Assembly: GCA_030619215.1 (NCBI GenBank)
Contig: JAUXBV010000001.1
Coordinates: 1-20,371, forward strand
DNA: 20,371 bases
Reading direction: 5' to 3'
DNA from: Fibrobacterota bacterium
GTDB lineage: Bacteria; Fibrobacterota; Chitinivibrionia; Chitinivibrionales; JANQEN01
A program made the position numbers and the translations under genes. Below, piece after piece: positions 6,240 through 13,991 of the stretch (position 1 is its first letter; every line of letters starts with the position of its first letter). The notes beneath the pieces were generated by a model. It was not told the DNA's origin. It searched no databases and was given only the letters and a program-made list of their open reading frames with translations.

Positions 6240-8126
6240 ATGACGCAAAAGCGATTACAAAAGATGGGTGAAATACTCATAGCCCAGGGGCTTATTAATG
6301 AAGAGCAGTTTTTACAGGCCAAGGGGGAGTGTGCGGTAACAGGCGAAAGATTTGCTGCAACGCTTGTAAAGCTTGGATTTATAAGTTGGGATGGTTTGAC
6401 CGATATCCTTGGCGAGCAGATACAGATTATTCAGAAGAAACGTATTGGTGAAGTGCTTATTGACCAGGGATTGATAACTGAAGAACAACTACAGGCCGGG
6501 CTGGAAGAACAGAAGAAAAATGGAGAGAAAATAGGGAAATGCCTCGTGGATTTTGGGTTTATTTCTGAAAATAAACTTATTGATTCTCTCAGCGCTCAAC
6601 TTGATATACCTCATGTTATGCTTGATAATTTTACCTTTTCTTCAAAGCTACTGGGAATTATTACGAATGAAATAGCATGGGAATACAAGGTTATACCGCT
6701 TTACGAAAGTAACGGCATAGTAACCATGGCCATGGCTGATCCAACCAGTCAAAGAATCATAGATCATCTCAAATTCAAGACAGGTAAAGAAATAGAACCG
6801 GTTATTGCATCCGAAAAAAGCATTCTTGATGCCATTGACCTGAATTATACTCCAGGCTCCGGGCCTGAAGACGATACTTTCAAGGAATCTTTAGTGGCCG
6901 ATGGTATTCTTGTCGTTAGTAAAGTCGATATGGGAGGGAAGCCGCCTGCCGGAGAAGATACTCAGGTCGAACAGCTTCTTAAAACAATTATTGCGGAGGC
7001 TATTATAAGGGAAGCAACAGCCATCCATATAGAACCCACAACTCAACATTACCAGTTGAGATATAGGATAGATGGCGCACTGATCGAACAGAAGCCGATA
7101 CAGGCAGAGGAGTATCACCAGTTAATTTCTCAACTGAAAAGCCTGGCAAAGTTAGATTCCTCTGGAAAATACATGCCATTACAGGGACAATTTCATTTTC
7201 CCTATAAGGAAAGGCAGTTTGATATTCAAGTATCAACAATCCCTGTTATGGCACAAGGTAAAAGTATAAATGAGAAGATTGTCCTGCGAATTATTGATCA
7301 GGAAAGAATTCCCCTGTCCTTTGACCAACTCGGTTTTTTCCCCGATACTCGAGAGCTTTTTGAGGAATTAGTTCGTTTGCCTGATGGTATAATTCTTATA
7401 ACAGGGCCTCAGGCTAGTGGAAGAACTACAACGCTGTATACCGTACTTAAATATCTCAATACATTCTATTCCGGTAAAAAGAATATAATGACCATTGAGA
7501 AACATATAAAGAGTGATATAGAAGGAGTCTTTCAGTCGCAGGTTAATCCTGAGAGTGGATTTACTTTTACCTCAGGAATAGGTGCACTTCTTCAGCAGGA
7601 TCCGGATATTATTATGGTAAGTGAATCGGGTGATTCGGAAACAGGCGGAATGATAGTAATGGCAGCACTTGCCGGACATCTTGTATTTTCAACACTTCGT
7701 GCTGGTGATTGTGCAGGCGCTTATACCCATCTGTATGATATAGGAATTGAGCCATATCTTGTTGCCACAACAGTAAAAGGAGTTCTTGCACAGCGCCTTG
7801 TAAAAAAGGTTTGTGAGCATTGTAAAGAAGAGTACGAAGCTGAGCCCTCATTGATTCAGAAAATAGGTTTTAATTCGGGCATACGCCTGTGTAGAGGGAA
7901 AGGTTGCGGGTACTGTAATAATACAGGGTTCTATGGGCGGATAGGGATTTTCGAGCTTCTTATACCGGATAAAAATTTAATGGCCATGCTTGAAAAGCGA
8001 CCTTCTTATGATGATATTAATAAGTATTGCCTTAAGAAAGAGGGGTTTGATACCCTTTGGCTGGATGGACTGCGCAAGGTGCTCAGTGGTGTAACAACAA
8101 TCGAACAGGTTTTGGGAGTTTTATAG
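6240..8126 (+). CDS. GspE/PilB-family protein with tandem MshEN-like domains and altered ATPase motifs
   Basis: The 628 residues have the architecture of type II secretion/type IV pilus assembly ATPases. Residues 8-120 contain four copies of a G-x-x-L-x(3)-G-(F/L)-I...L pattern. The second pair (RIGEVLIDQGLITEEQL, 68-84; KIGKCLVDFGFISENKL, 97-113) fits the MshEN c-di-GMP-binding consensus. Residues 125-203 complete the T2SSE N-terminal domain. The catalytic part (242-628) keeps its fold and the zinc tetracysteine (C525, C528, C556, C559), but key positions are changed. Walker A is GPQASGRTT (389-397), with Arg395 for the Lys. The IEDP(V/I)E segment reads IEKHIK. Walker B ends MVSESGD (459-465) instead of MVGEIRD. 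The His box is STLRAGD, not STLHTND. The Asp box is ATAIHIEP, lacking its Asp. It therefore probably hydrolyses ATP poorly or not at all and may be a regulatory paralogue. The frame is intact and 13 bases separate it from thiL. Confidence 0.85.
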   Translation: MTQKRLQKMGEILIAQGLINEEQFLQAKGECAVTGERFAATLVKLGFISWDGLTDILGEQIQIIQKKRIGEVLIDQGLITEEQLQAGLEEQKKNGEKIGKCLVDFGFISENKLIDSLSAQLDIPHVMLDNFTFSSKLLGIITNEIAWEYKVIPLYESNGIVTMAMADPTSQRIIDHLKFKTGKEIEPVIASEKSILDAIDLNYTPGSGPEDDTFKESLVADGILVVSKVDMGGKPPAGEDTQVEQLLKTIIAEAIIREATAIHIEPTTQHYQLRYRIDGALIEQKPIQAEEYHQLISQLKSLAKLDSSGKYMPLQGQFHFPYKERQFDIQVSTIPVMAQGKSINEKIVLRIIDQERIPLSFDQLGFFPDTRELFEELVRLPDGIILITGPQASGRTTTLYTVLKYLNTFYSGKKNIMTIEKHIKSDIEGVFQSQVNPESGFTFTSGIGALLQQDPDIIMVSESGDSETGGMIVMAALAGHLVFSTLRAGDCAGAYTHLYDIGIEPYLVATTVKGVLAQRLVKKVCEHCKEEYEAEPSLIQKIGFNSGIRLCRGKGCGYCNNTGFYGRIGIFELLIPDKNLMAMLEKRPSYDDINKYCLKKEGFDTLWLDGLRKVLSGVTTIEQVLGVL

Positions 8127-8127
8127 C

Positions 8128-10365
8128 GTGAGTGATATAACAGCTTCGAGTTCTTTTATTGATTCAATAATATTAAATCAGGTTCAGAAGGAGGCTGTCC
8201 TTTATAATGAAGGCCCCCAGCTTGTCTTTGCAGGAGCGGGCACAGGCAAGACACGGGTCTTGACTACCAAAATAGCATACCTTATTAAACATGCCGGTAT
8301 GTTCCCTAATAATATTTTTGCGGCGACCTTTACTAATAAAGCGGCAGCAGAGATGCGCAATCGTGTGGAAGAGCTTACGAACATTCCCTGCACCGGTTTA
8401 TGGATAGGTACTTTTCATTCACTGTGCGCCCGAATACTCAGGCGTGAGGCATTTAAGATAGGGTATGAATCGACATTTACCATCTATGATGCGACAGACC
8501 AGCTTTCATTGATTAAAAAGGTCATGAAAGAGCTTCAGATTGATGAACGCACCATGCAGCCAAGGCTGCTCCGCCGTATGATATCCAAATACAAAAATGC
8601 GTGTATACCGCCCGGTGAGCTTGACGGCGCCGGTAAATCGTTTTTTGAAAGGGAAGTTATCAATGCATACGCCCGGTATCAGCGGGAGCTGAAGCGGGTC
8701 ATGGCAATGGATTTTGATGACCTGTTGACAAATACGGTATTTCTTTTTCGAAAGAACCCTGATGTTTTGGAAACGTATCAGAATCATTTCCGCTATGTGC
8801 TTGTTGATGAATACCAGGACACCAACCTATCCCAGTTTTATCTGGTAAAGCTTTTAGCCAGAGAGCATAGGCGAATTTTTGTTGTAGGTGATGACGACCA
8901 AAGCATATATAGCTGGCGCGGTGCCAAAATTGAGAATATTTTGTCGTTTGACAAAGTGTTTTCGAACACCAAGGTTTATAAATTAGAACAGAATTACCGG
9001 TCCTCACAGGCCATTCTTGATTTTGCTAATTCGATCATCAGCTCAAATAAAAACAGGGTTGAAAAGAAACTATGGACGCCTCTGAAAAGTAGCATGGATG
9101 TAGTGGTAACCAGATACCGGGATGACCGGCAGGAAGCTGATGCAGTTGCAGAGAAAATCGGTGATTTAAGTTCAGGTAAAATTGAGCTGGGAGATATAGC
9201 AATACTGTTTCGCACCAATGCGCAGTCACGAATATTTGAGGAGATATTGCGGAAACGCAATATTAATTATGTATTGATAGGCGGGACAAGTTTCTATGAG
9301 AGAAAAGAGGTTAAGGACTGCCTGGCGTACCTGCGGCTTCTGGTGAATCCCCTGGACAGTATCGGCTGTGAGCGGATAATCAATGTTCCTCCCAGGGGTA
9401 TTGGCGCCAAAACGCAGGAGAGACTGGCTAAAGTTGCAAGAAATAAAGAGAAATCGGTTTTTGAAATTGTCTTATCTAAAGATTTTGAAGTGATCAGCGG
9501 CCGTGCTGTAAAAGGATTGGAAGAGCTCTCTGATATATTTAACCACCTTATACAATTAAAGGAAAACAGCGCTCCATTGCAGGATATCCTCACTCAAATG
9601 CTGACTGAAACAGGTTATGTTGAACTTCTTGAAAACGAGGACACAGAAGAATCCAGAATGAGACTGGAGAACATAAATGAACTTCTCAATGCACTGACAA
9701 TATGGAATGAGGAAAACCCGCAAAAGACACTTACCGATTTTTTGGAGGAGATCTCACTGGTATCGGATATTGACGGGTGGAAGCAGAGCGGTAATGCGGT
9801 TAATCTTATGACGCTTCATTGCGCCAAGGGCCTGGAGTTTAAAGCTATCTTTCTTGTCGGACTGGAAGACGGCCTGATACCGTCGAGACAGAACTTTAAC
9901 GATGAGCTTAAACTTGAGGAAGAGTGCCGTCTCTTTTACGTTGGGTCAACCCGCGCTCAGGAGATGCTGGAGTGCTCATATGTTGATAACAGGATGCGGT
10001 TTGGCATGTATATGCCTATGGCTCCCTCACGTTTTATTGATAGTGTTCCACCTGCGCTATATCGCTTTGTTGATCAAAGTATGTTATTCACAAAGCCGGT
10101 AAAGCCCATAAGGGCTCCATTAAGAAAAAAACAGCACGCAGAGAAGAGGAAAAATCGTGAATTCTTCTATCAGCCGTTTTATGATGATTTCTCTCAGGAG
10201 ACCATTCAGTATCGTATGGGACAAATGGTCGCTCATAATAAGTATGGCCAGGGGAAAATACTGTCAATTAGCGGTTTTGGCGTTGATATGCGATTGACGA
10301 TACTATTTCATGACGGCAGTCGTAAGCAGATGATGGCAAAATTTGCAAATCTTCAGGCTTTATAA
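8128..10365 (+). CDS. pcrA: ATP-dependent DNA helicase, PcrA/UvrD family
   Basis: This superfamily I 3'-5' helicase unwinds DNA in nucleotide-excision and mismatch repair and removes recombination filaments. Its 745 residues are the usual length. Motifs in order: Q-motif LNQVQKEAV (16-24), Walker A GAGTGKT (36-42), motif Ia FTNKAAAEM, Walker B DEYQD (227-231), motif III GDDDQSIYSWRGA, motif IV QNYRSSQAIL, motif V NLMTLHCAKGLEF and motif VI RLFYVGSTRAQ. The tail (about 690-745) has the Tudor-like GQMVAHNKYGQGKI module that PcrA/UvrD uses to bind RNA polymerase. GTG at 8128 lies one base after the previous stop, so it may be translated by coupling. UvrD and PcrA cannot be told apart here; I chose pcrA from the tail and overall pattern. 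Confidence 0.93.
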   Translation: MSDITASSSFIDSIILNQVQKEAVLYNEGPQLVFAGAGTGKTRVLTTKIAYLIKHAGMFPNNIFAATFTNKAAAEMRNRVEELTNIPCTGLWIGTFHSLCARILRREAFKIGYESTFTIYDATDQLSLIKKVMKELQIDERTMQPRLLRRMISKYKNACIPPGELDGAGKSFFEREVINAYARYQRELKRVMAMDFDDLLTNTVFLFRKNPDVLETYQNHFRYVLVDEYQDTNLSQFYLVKLLAREHRRIFVVGDDDQSIYSWRGAKIENILSFDKVFSNTKVYKLEQNYRSSQAILDFANSIISSNKNRVEKKLWTPLKSSMDVVVTRYRDDRQEADAVAEKIGDLSSGKIELGDIAILFRTNAQSRIFEEILRKRNINYVLIGGTSFYERKEVKDCLAYLRLLVNPLDSIGCERIINVPPRGIGAKTQERLAKVARNKEKSVFEIVLSKDFEVISGRAVKGLEELSDIFNHLIQLKENSAPLQDILTQMLTETGYVELLENEDTEESRMRLENINELLNALTIWNEENPQKTLTDFLEEISLVSDIDGWKQSGNAVNLMTLHCAKGLEFKAIFLVGLEDGLIPSRQNFNDELKLEEECRLFYVGSTRAQEMLECSYVDNRMRFGMYMPMAPSRFIDSVPPALYRFVDQSMLFTKPVKPIRAPLRKKQHAEKRKNREFFYQPFYDDFSQETIQYRMGQMVAHNKYGQGKILSISGFGVDMRLTILFHDGSRKQMMAKFANLQAL

Positions 10366-10370
10366 AAAAA

Positions 10371-10376
10371 AGGAGG
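10371..10376 (+). promoter_or_regulatory. Shine-Dalgarno deciding the gatC start
   Basis: AGGAGG lies eight bases before TTG 10385 and only two bases before TTG 10379. The frame is open further upstream, but only the 10385 start gives proper spacing and the family N-terminus M-I-D-K-K-x-V-E-H-I-A. Confidence 0.75.
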
Positions 10377-10384
10377 GATTGCTT

Positions 10385-10669
10385 TTGATTGACAAAAAGG
10401 TTGTTGAACACATTGCCAATTTGGCTAAACTAGAGGTAACCGAAGATGAAAAGGCTTCTTTCACCAAAGAACTTGATTCTATCCTTGAGTACATGGAACA
10501 ATTGAACAGCGCCAACACTGAAGGGGTTGAGCCGACGTCGTTTATGGTTCCTGAGCATGATCCGTTTCGTGATGACAGAGAAAAGGAATCATTACCTGCA
10601 GAGAAGACTCTTCAAAACGGCCCTTCAGTTAAAAAAGGTTTTTTTGCGGTTCCAAAAGTTATTACTTGA
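10385..10669 (+). CDS. gatC: Asp/Glu-tRNA amidotransferase subunit C
   Basis: GatC stabilises the GatA-GatB complex that converts Glu-tRNA(Gln) or Asp-tRNA(Asn) to the amide form. From TTG 10385 the product is 94 residues, the normal length. It reads MIDKKVVEHIANLAKLEVTE, then a helix SFTKELDSILEYMEQLN, an acidic/proline linker (GVEPTSFMVP) and the terminal FAVPKVI that threads between GatA and GatB. It is the last gene of the thiL-pcrA cluster, 19 bases after the helicase. gatA and gatB, often adjacent, are absent; the next gene is kdsB after a 193-base gap. Confidence 0.92.
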   Translation: MIDKKVVEHIANLAKLEVTEDEKASFTKELDSILEYMEQLNSANTEGVEPTSFMVPEHDPFRDDREKESLPAEKTLQNGPSVKKGFFAVPKVIT

Positions 10670-10750
10670 TAGATATGAACGCTGAAATTTGTGTGATTTA
10701 TTATAACATAAATTGAGAGATTCTTTTACATGAATTGCCTATGGGTAGGC

Positions 10751-10797
10751 CTGGATGCCCGCTTCCCCGAAACAAGTTCGGGACACGTCACGGGCAT
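10751..10797. repeat. REP-like nested hairpin
   Basis: Outer arms ATGCCCG (10755-10761) and CGGGCAT (10791-10797) enclose a second perfect stem, CCCGAA (10766-10771) with TTCGGG (10777-10782). The unit lies in the 193-base gap between gatC and kdsB, where no gene is visible. It looks like a member of the CCCGAAACAAGTTCGGG type of interspersed repeat. There is no T-run, so it is not a canonical terminator. Confidence 0.7.
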
Positions 10798-10862
10798 GAC
10801 GGTCATCTGTCAATATTTAACAGACACTACTTAGCAGCTAATCACATTGTTAAAAGGCTTTT

Positions 10863-11603
10863 ATGAAACAGCAAAGTAAAAAAAAGATAGTTTGTATTAT
10901 TCCGGCACGCTATGCCTCGACCCGGTTGCCCGGCAAACCGCTGATAGAAGTTAACGGGTTACCGCTTATTATGTGGACATATAACAGGGCTGTTGAATCG
11001 GAGGCATTTGATGATATCTATGTTGCAACCGATGACTCACGGATAAAGGATACTGTAGAGCGATGTAAAGGTAAGGCAATTATGACTTCGCCTGATCATA
11101 CATCCGGAACAGACCGTGTGTTCGAAGCGGTTCAGAATATTGATTGTGATTATATTGTGAACCTGCAGGGTGACGAGCCCCGGATACCTGTTGACATTTT
11201 GCAAGATTTTGCAGGGAATGTGGTAAAAATAGATAAATTGAGCTTGCTTACCTGTGTATCATATGCTACAATAGAAGAGGCAGATAATCCCAATGTCGTT
11301 AAGGTTGTCCTTGCCGCAAATGGGGATGCCATTTATTTTTCACGTTTTCCAATTCCTTTTGACAGAAATAATAGAGGATGTAAGATATATAAACATAGCG
11401 GTATATATGGATTTTCACGGGAAAGTCTTAAGATGTTCTGCAGCCTTAAGCGTGGTTACCTTGAGGAGGTAGAGAAACTGGAACAGCTTCGCGCTTTGGA
11501 ATATGGAATGAAAATTCATTGCCTTGTGAAGGATTATACGTGTATAAATATTGACACCCCTGAAGATCTGGAGATATTTCGATCTGTTATTAAAGGCTCC
11601 TAA
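10863..11603 (+). CDS. kdsB: CTP:KDO cytidylyltransferase (CMP-KDO synthetase)
   Basis: KdsB activates 3-deoxy-manno-octulosonate with CTP for the lipid A-KDO core of lipopolysaccharide, so the organism has an LPS-type outer membrane. The 246 residues are the standard length. Signature segments: IIPARYASTRLPGKPL (12-27), the nucleotide loop; YVATDD (53-58); DHTSGTDR (78-85); VNLQGDEP (99-106); then YFSRFPIPF and YKHSGIYGFSRESL, where most homologues have YRHIGIYAYR. The terminal INIDTPEDLE is also typical. It opens a second plus-strand group followed 34 bases later by an HD-GYP regulator. I see no reason to doubt activity. Confidence 0.95.
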   Translation: MKQQSKKKIVCIIPARYASTRLPGKPLIEVNGLPLIMWTYNRAVESEAFDDIYVATDDSRIKDTVERCKGKAIMTSPDHTSGTDRVFEAVQNIDCDYIVNLQGDEPRIPVDILQDFAGNVVKIDKLSLLTCVSYATIEEADNPNVVKVVLAANGDAIYFSRFPIPFDRNNRGCKIYKHSGIYGFSRESLKMFCSLKRGYLEEVEKLEQLRALEYGMKIHCLVKDYTCINIDTPEDLEIFRSVIKGS

Positions 11604-11637
11604 TTTACAGAAAGGTTGTTAACTGAAGGTTAGAAAT

Positions 11638-13095
11638 ATGCTTGATGCCAATAAGGAGAAACAGGTACTAGTCGTAGATGACGAAAAATCTATCTGTGAA
11701 ATAGTGAAAGCATACCTGCAAAAGAATGGATACTCTGTTTTTCAGGCTCTCAGCGGTGAGAAAGCGGTTGAGATAATAAAGGAAAACAAAATAGACCTTG
11801 TTCTTACCGACATTAAAATGCCCGGTATGAATGGTGTTGATCTTCTCAAGTGGATTAAGAAATATAATAATTCTTTACCGGTAATAATGACAACCGGCTT
11901 TCCAACGCTTGACACTGCAATTGAAGCACTAAAGCTTGGTGCATACGATTACCTTACCAAACCATTTCATTTGGAAGAGGTGGTTGAAAAAATATCGAGA
12001 GCTATTCAGACCCGCCAGCTTGAGGAGGATAATCTTCTGTTTTCAAAGTTAGTTTCATTGCATGAGGTGACAAAGGAGCTTTCATCCACTCACATCCTTG
12101 ATGAATTATACAATCGTTTTCTTAATTATTCCATCAAAGTATCACGATCGAATGGCGGATCGCTTCTGTTTTTTGATGAGTCTTTACAGTTGAAGATAGT
12201 CCTGGCTTCTTCTGAGCCCTATAATGAAACTTTCTGGCAATTACCGGTGTTTGGCGCCGCATCGCGCCGGGCCATTGACAAAGGTGAGTCGCTGATAATC
12301 GACAGTGGGAAGGAATGCATTTCTAAAGAGATACCGCAGCTTCCTGAATTTATTCAATCGTATATAGTGTTCCCCCTCAAAACACCGAAGAAGATTATTG
12401 GAATACTCAACCTTGTTCGTGCTCAGAATACCGTTTCATTTTCAAAACTTGACCTGGAATTAATAAATGTTTTAGCGTCGCAGGCGAGTATCTCAATTGA
12501 GAATGCGCGCCTCTATCAGAATATTCGTGAAAATTATCTTAAAACAGTACGAGGCTTTGCGCTGGCAGTTGAAGCAAAAGATAAGTATACTCATGGACAC
12601 TCGGAAAATGTAATGAAATTTACCGTGGTGCTGGCAAAACACCTGGGTTTGGAAGGCAAAGATATTGAACAGATAAAATATGCAGGGCTTCTTCATGATG
12701 TTGGTAAAATTGGCGTTGATGAAGCAATTTTAAATAAACCCGGAAAATTGACGCCAAAAGAATTCGATCAGATAAAGAAACACCCGGAGCTTGGCTCCCG
12801 GATTCTGGAAAACGTCCCGTTTTTTGAGTCACTGCTGCCGTTAATCAAACATCATCATGAGTTTTATAATGGCAATGGCTACCCGAGCGGACTCGCCGGA
12901 GAGGATATTCCCTATGGCGCCAGGATATTAAGCGTTGCAGATGCTTTTGAGGCAATGACCTCAAACAGGCCCTATAGAAAATCCCTGTCTCACGAAGTTG
13001 CTGTTAACATTATAAAAAAGGAGAAGGGTAAACAATTCGACCCTGAAATTGCAGAAGCATTTCTTGAAGTTGTGAAGGCATTGGATAAGCTATGA
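11638..13095 (+). CDS. Response regulator with GAF-like and HD-GYP domains (c-di-GMP phosphodiesterase)
   Basis: HD-GYP proteins hydrolyse cyclic-di-GMP. The 485-residue product has a receiver domain (8-122) with acidic pair D14/D15, phosphoacceptor D58 in LTDIKMPG, T85/T86 and K108 in LTKPF. A GAF-like region (about 138-295) ends in LASQASISIENARLYQNI. The HD-GYP domain (297-485) has GHSENV (320-325), LLHDVGKIG with H353/D354, HHHEFYNGNGYPSGL with GYP at 414-416, and ADAFEAMTSNRPYR. All expected metal ligands I can check are present, so it should be enzymatically competent. The stop overlaps the next start by four bases (ATGA, 13092-13095), suggesting coupled translation. No cognate histidine kinase is in the window. 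Confidence 0.93.
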   Translation: MLDANKEKQVLVVDDEKSICEIVKAYLQKNGYSVFQALSGEKAVEIIKENKIDLVLTDIKMPGMNGVDLLKWIKKYNNSLPVIMTTGFPTLDTAIEALKLGAYDYLTKPFHLEEVVEKISRAIQTRQLEEDNLLFSKLVSLHEVTKELSSTHILDELYNRFLNYSIKVSRSNGGSLLFFDESLQLKIVLASSEPYNETFWQLPVFGAASRRAIDKGESLIIDSGKECISKEIPQLPEFIQSYIVFPLKTPKKIIGILNLVRAQNTVSFSKLDLELINVLASQASISIENARLYQNIRENYLKTVRGFALAVEAKDKYTHGHSENVMKFTVVLAKHLGLEGKDIEQIKYAGLLHDVGKIGVDEAILNKPGKLTPKEFDQIKKHPELGSRILENVPFFESLLPLIKHHHEFYNGNGYPSGLAGEDIPYGARILSVADAFEAMTSNRPYRKSLSHEVAVNIIKKEKGKQFDPEIAEAFLEVVKALDKL

Positions 13096-13562
13096 GACAA
13101 AAAGTGCTCTGGTGGTGTATGTGGGGAATAGGAAGTGTCTTCTGGTTGGTTTTAATAATACAAATTGTATTGGCAAATAGTGAAACTGTTATTATACAAC
13201 CGGATTCGAATAAAGTAACCAATAAGTTAATACAAGAGCCTGTAGCTTCTGAAAGTACTTCTGTTAACATATCAAGCCCTATAGACAGTGTTTTACATAA
13301 AGATAGTAAAAAGTCTGAATTTACTCCACGGGATAGCGCTGATAAAAAAGGTGACGTAAAAAGTAAAGACGCCTGTATTAATGTAAACACTGCAAACGTT
13401 GATGAACTTGTATCTCTCCAGGGGATCGGGCCGGTTCTTGCACAGCGCATTGTTGAATTCCGTAAAGAAAATGGGGTTTTCAAGGATGAATCCGACCTTG
13501 TAAAGGTTAAAGGTATTGGAGAAGGTAAGCTGAAAAAAATGAGGGATCATATTTGCTTTTAG
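13092..13562 (+). CDS. ComEA-like helix-hairpin-helix protein
   Basis: The 156-residue product has a short basic start (MRQK) and one hydrophobic helix (about 6-28). A Ser/Lys-rich linker (30-93) follows, then a C-terminal helix-hairpin-helix pair: INVNTANVDELVSLQGIGPV (96-115) and LVKVKGIGEGKLKKM (136-150). This is the domain with which ComEA binds DNA during competence uptake. The helix would anchor the protein in the inner membrane with the HhH domain outside. It overlaps the HD-GYP gene by four bases. In many Gram-negatives such proteins lie far from other competence genes, so a direct uptake role is likely but unproven. Confidence 0.85.
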   Translation: MRQKVLWWCMWGIGSVFWLVLIIQIVLANSETVIIQPDSNKVTNKLIQEPVASESTSVNISSPIDSVLHKDSKKSEFTPRDSADKKGDVKSKDACINVNTANVDELVSLQGIGPVLAQRIVEFRKENGVFKDESDLVKVKGIGEGKLKKMRDHICF

Positions 13563-13660
13563 TACCTTAGAAATTATTTTCGTGTTTTTTTTACCCTGAA
13601 GGGTTTTAATGCCAGCTTGTCTGGTGCACACGTAGCAAAAAATAATTTCGTGAAGGTACT
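13561..13660. repeat. 100-bp inverted-repeat element after comEA-like gene
   Basis: AGTACCTTAGAAATTATTTT at 13561-13580 is matched in inverse by 13637-13660, whose complement reads AGTACCTT-CAC-GAAATTATTTT; the arms differ by a short insertion. Inside lie ACCC-TGAA-GGGT and CCAG-CTTGT-CTGG hairpins. The left arm begins within the TAG stop of the upstream gene (13560-13562), so the element abuts or was acquired right at the gene end. A further GC hairpin, CCCGC-TTT-GCGGG (about 13666-13678), follows. Confidence 0.75.
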
Positions 13661-13698
13661 TATCCCCCGCTTTGCGGGACTAAAGCAGTTTATCTGGG

Positions 13699-13781
13699 TT
13701 AGATTCTTTGTCTGATTATCTACCCCCTGAAGGGGACTTCGCATTTTTTCGTAGATTAATCAGACGTAGAGAATCTTATCC
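13699..13781. repeat. 84-bp palindromic repeat, copy 2
   Basis: This 83-base copy of the unit at 4911-4994 has C to T and G to A changes and one T fewer. It lies in the 429-base gene-free gap 13563-13991. The gap also holds the 100-bp element just upstream and, at 13800-13865, phrases such as GGACTAAAG and CTGGATTAG that recur beside both copies. An isolated TATAAT at 13896-13901 is the only promoter hint for the next gene. Confidence 0.85.
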
Positions 13782-13991
13782 TAATGTAAAAACAAAAAAG
13801 GTTAGAGGACTAAAGTCACCTGCGTCGCTGCGCTTTGCTGGACTATAGCAACTTCGCTGGATTAGCTTTTGAAAAATACATGCTCTTTTTTATCTTATAA
13901 TGACAGCAATATATTTGGTTTCTTTATTAAATAACCTATTTTATCATTTTAAGTTCTGACTTCTGAATAACTATTTATAATTGATTTTAAT

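Noticed and set aside
10343..10384. Upstream extension of gatC overlapping the helicase
   Set aside because: The extra 14 residues match nothing in GatC, include the Shine-Dalgarno codons, and TTG 10385 has correct spacing and the family N-terminus.
13563..13991. A tRNA or structured RNA gene in the gap before pilM
   Set aside because: The hairpins are explained by inverted-repeat elements, and I see no cloverleaf, T-loop sequence or known riboswitch core.
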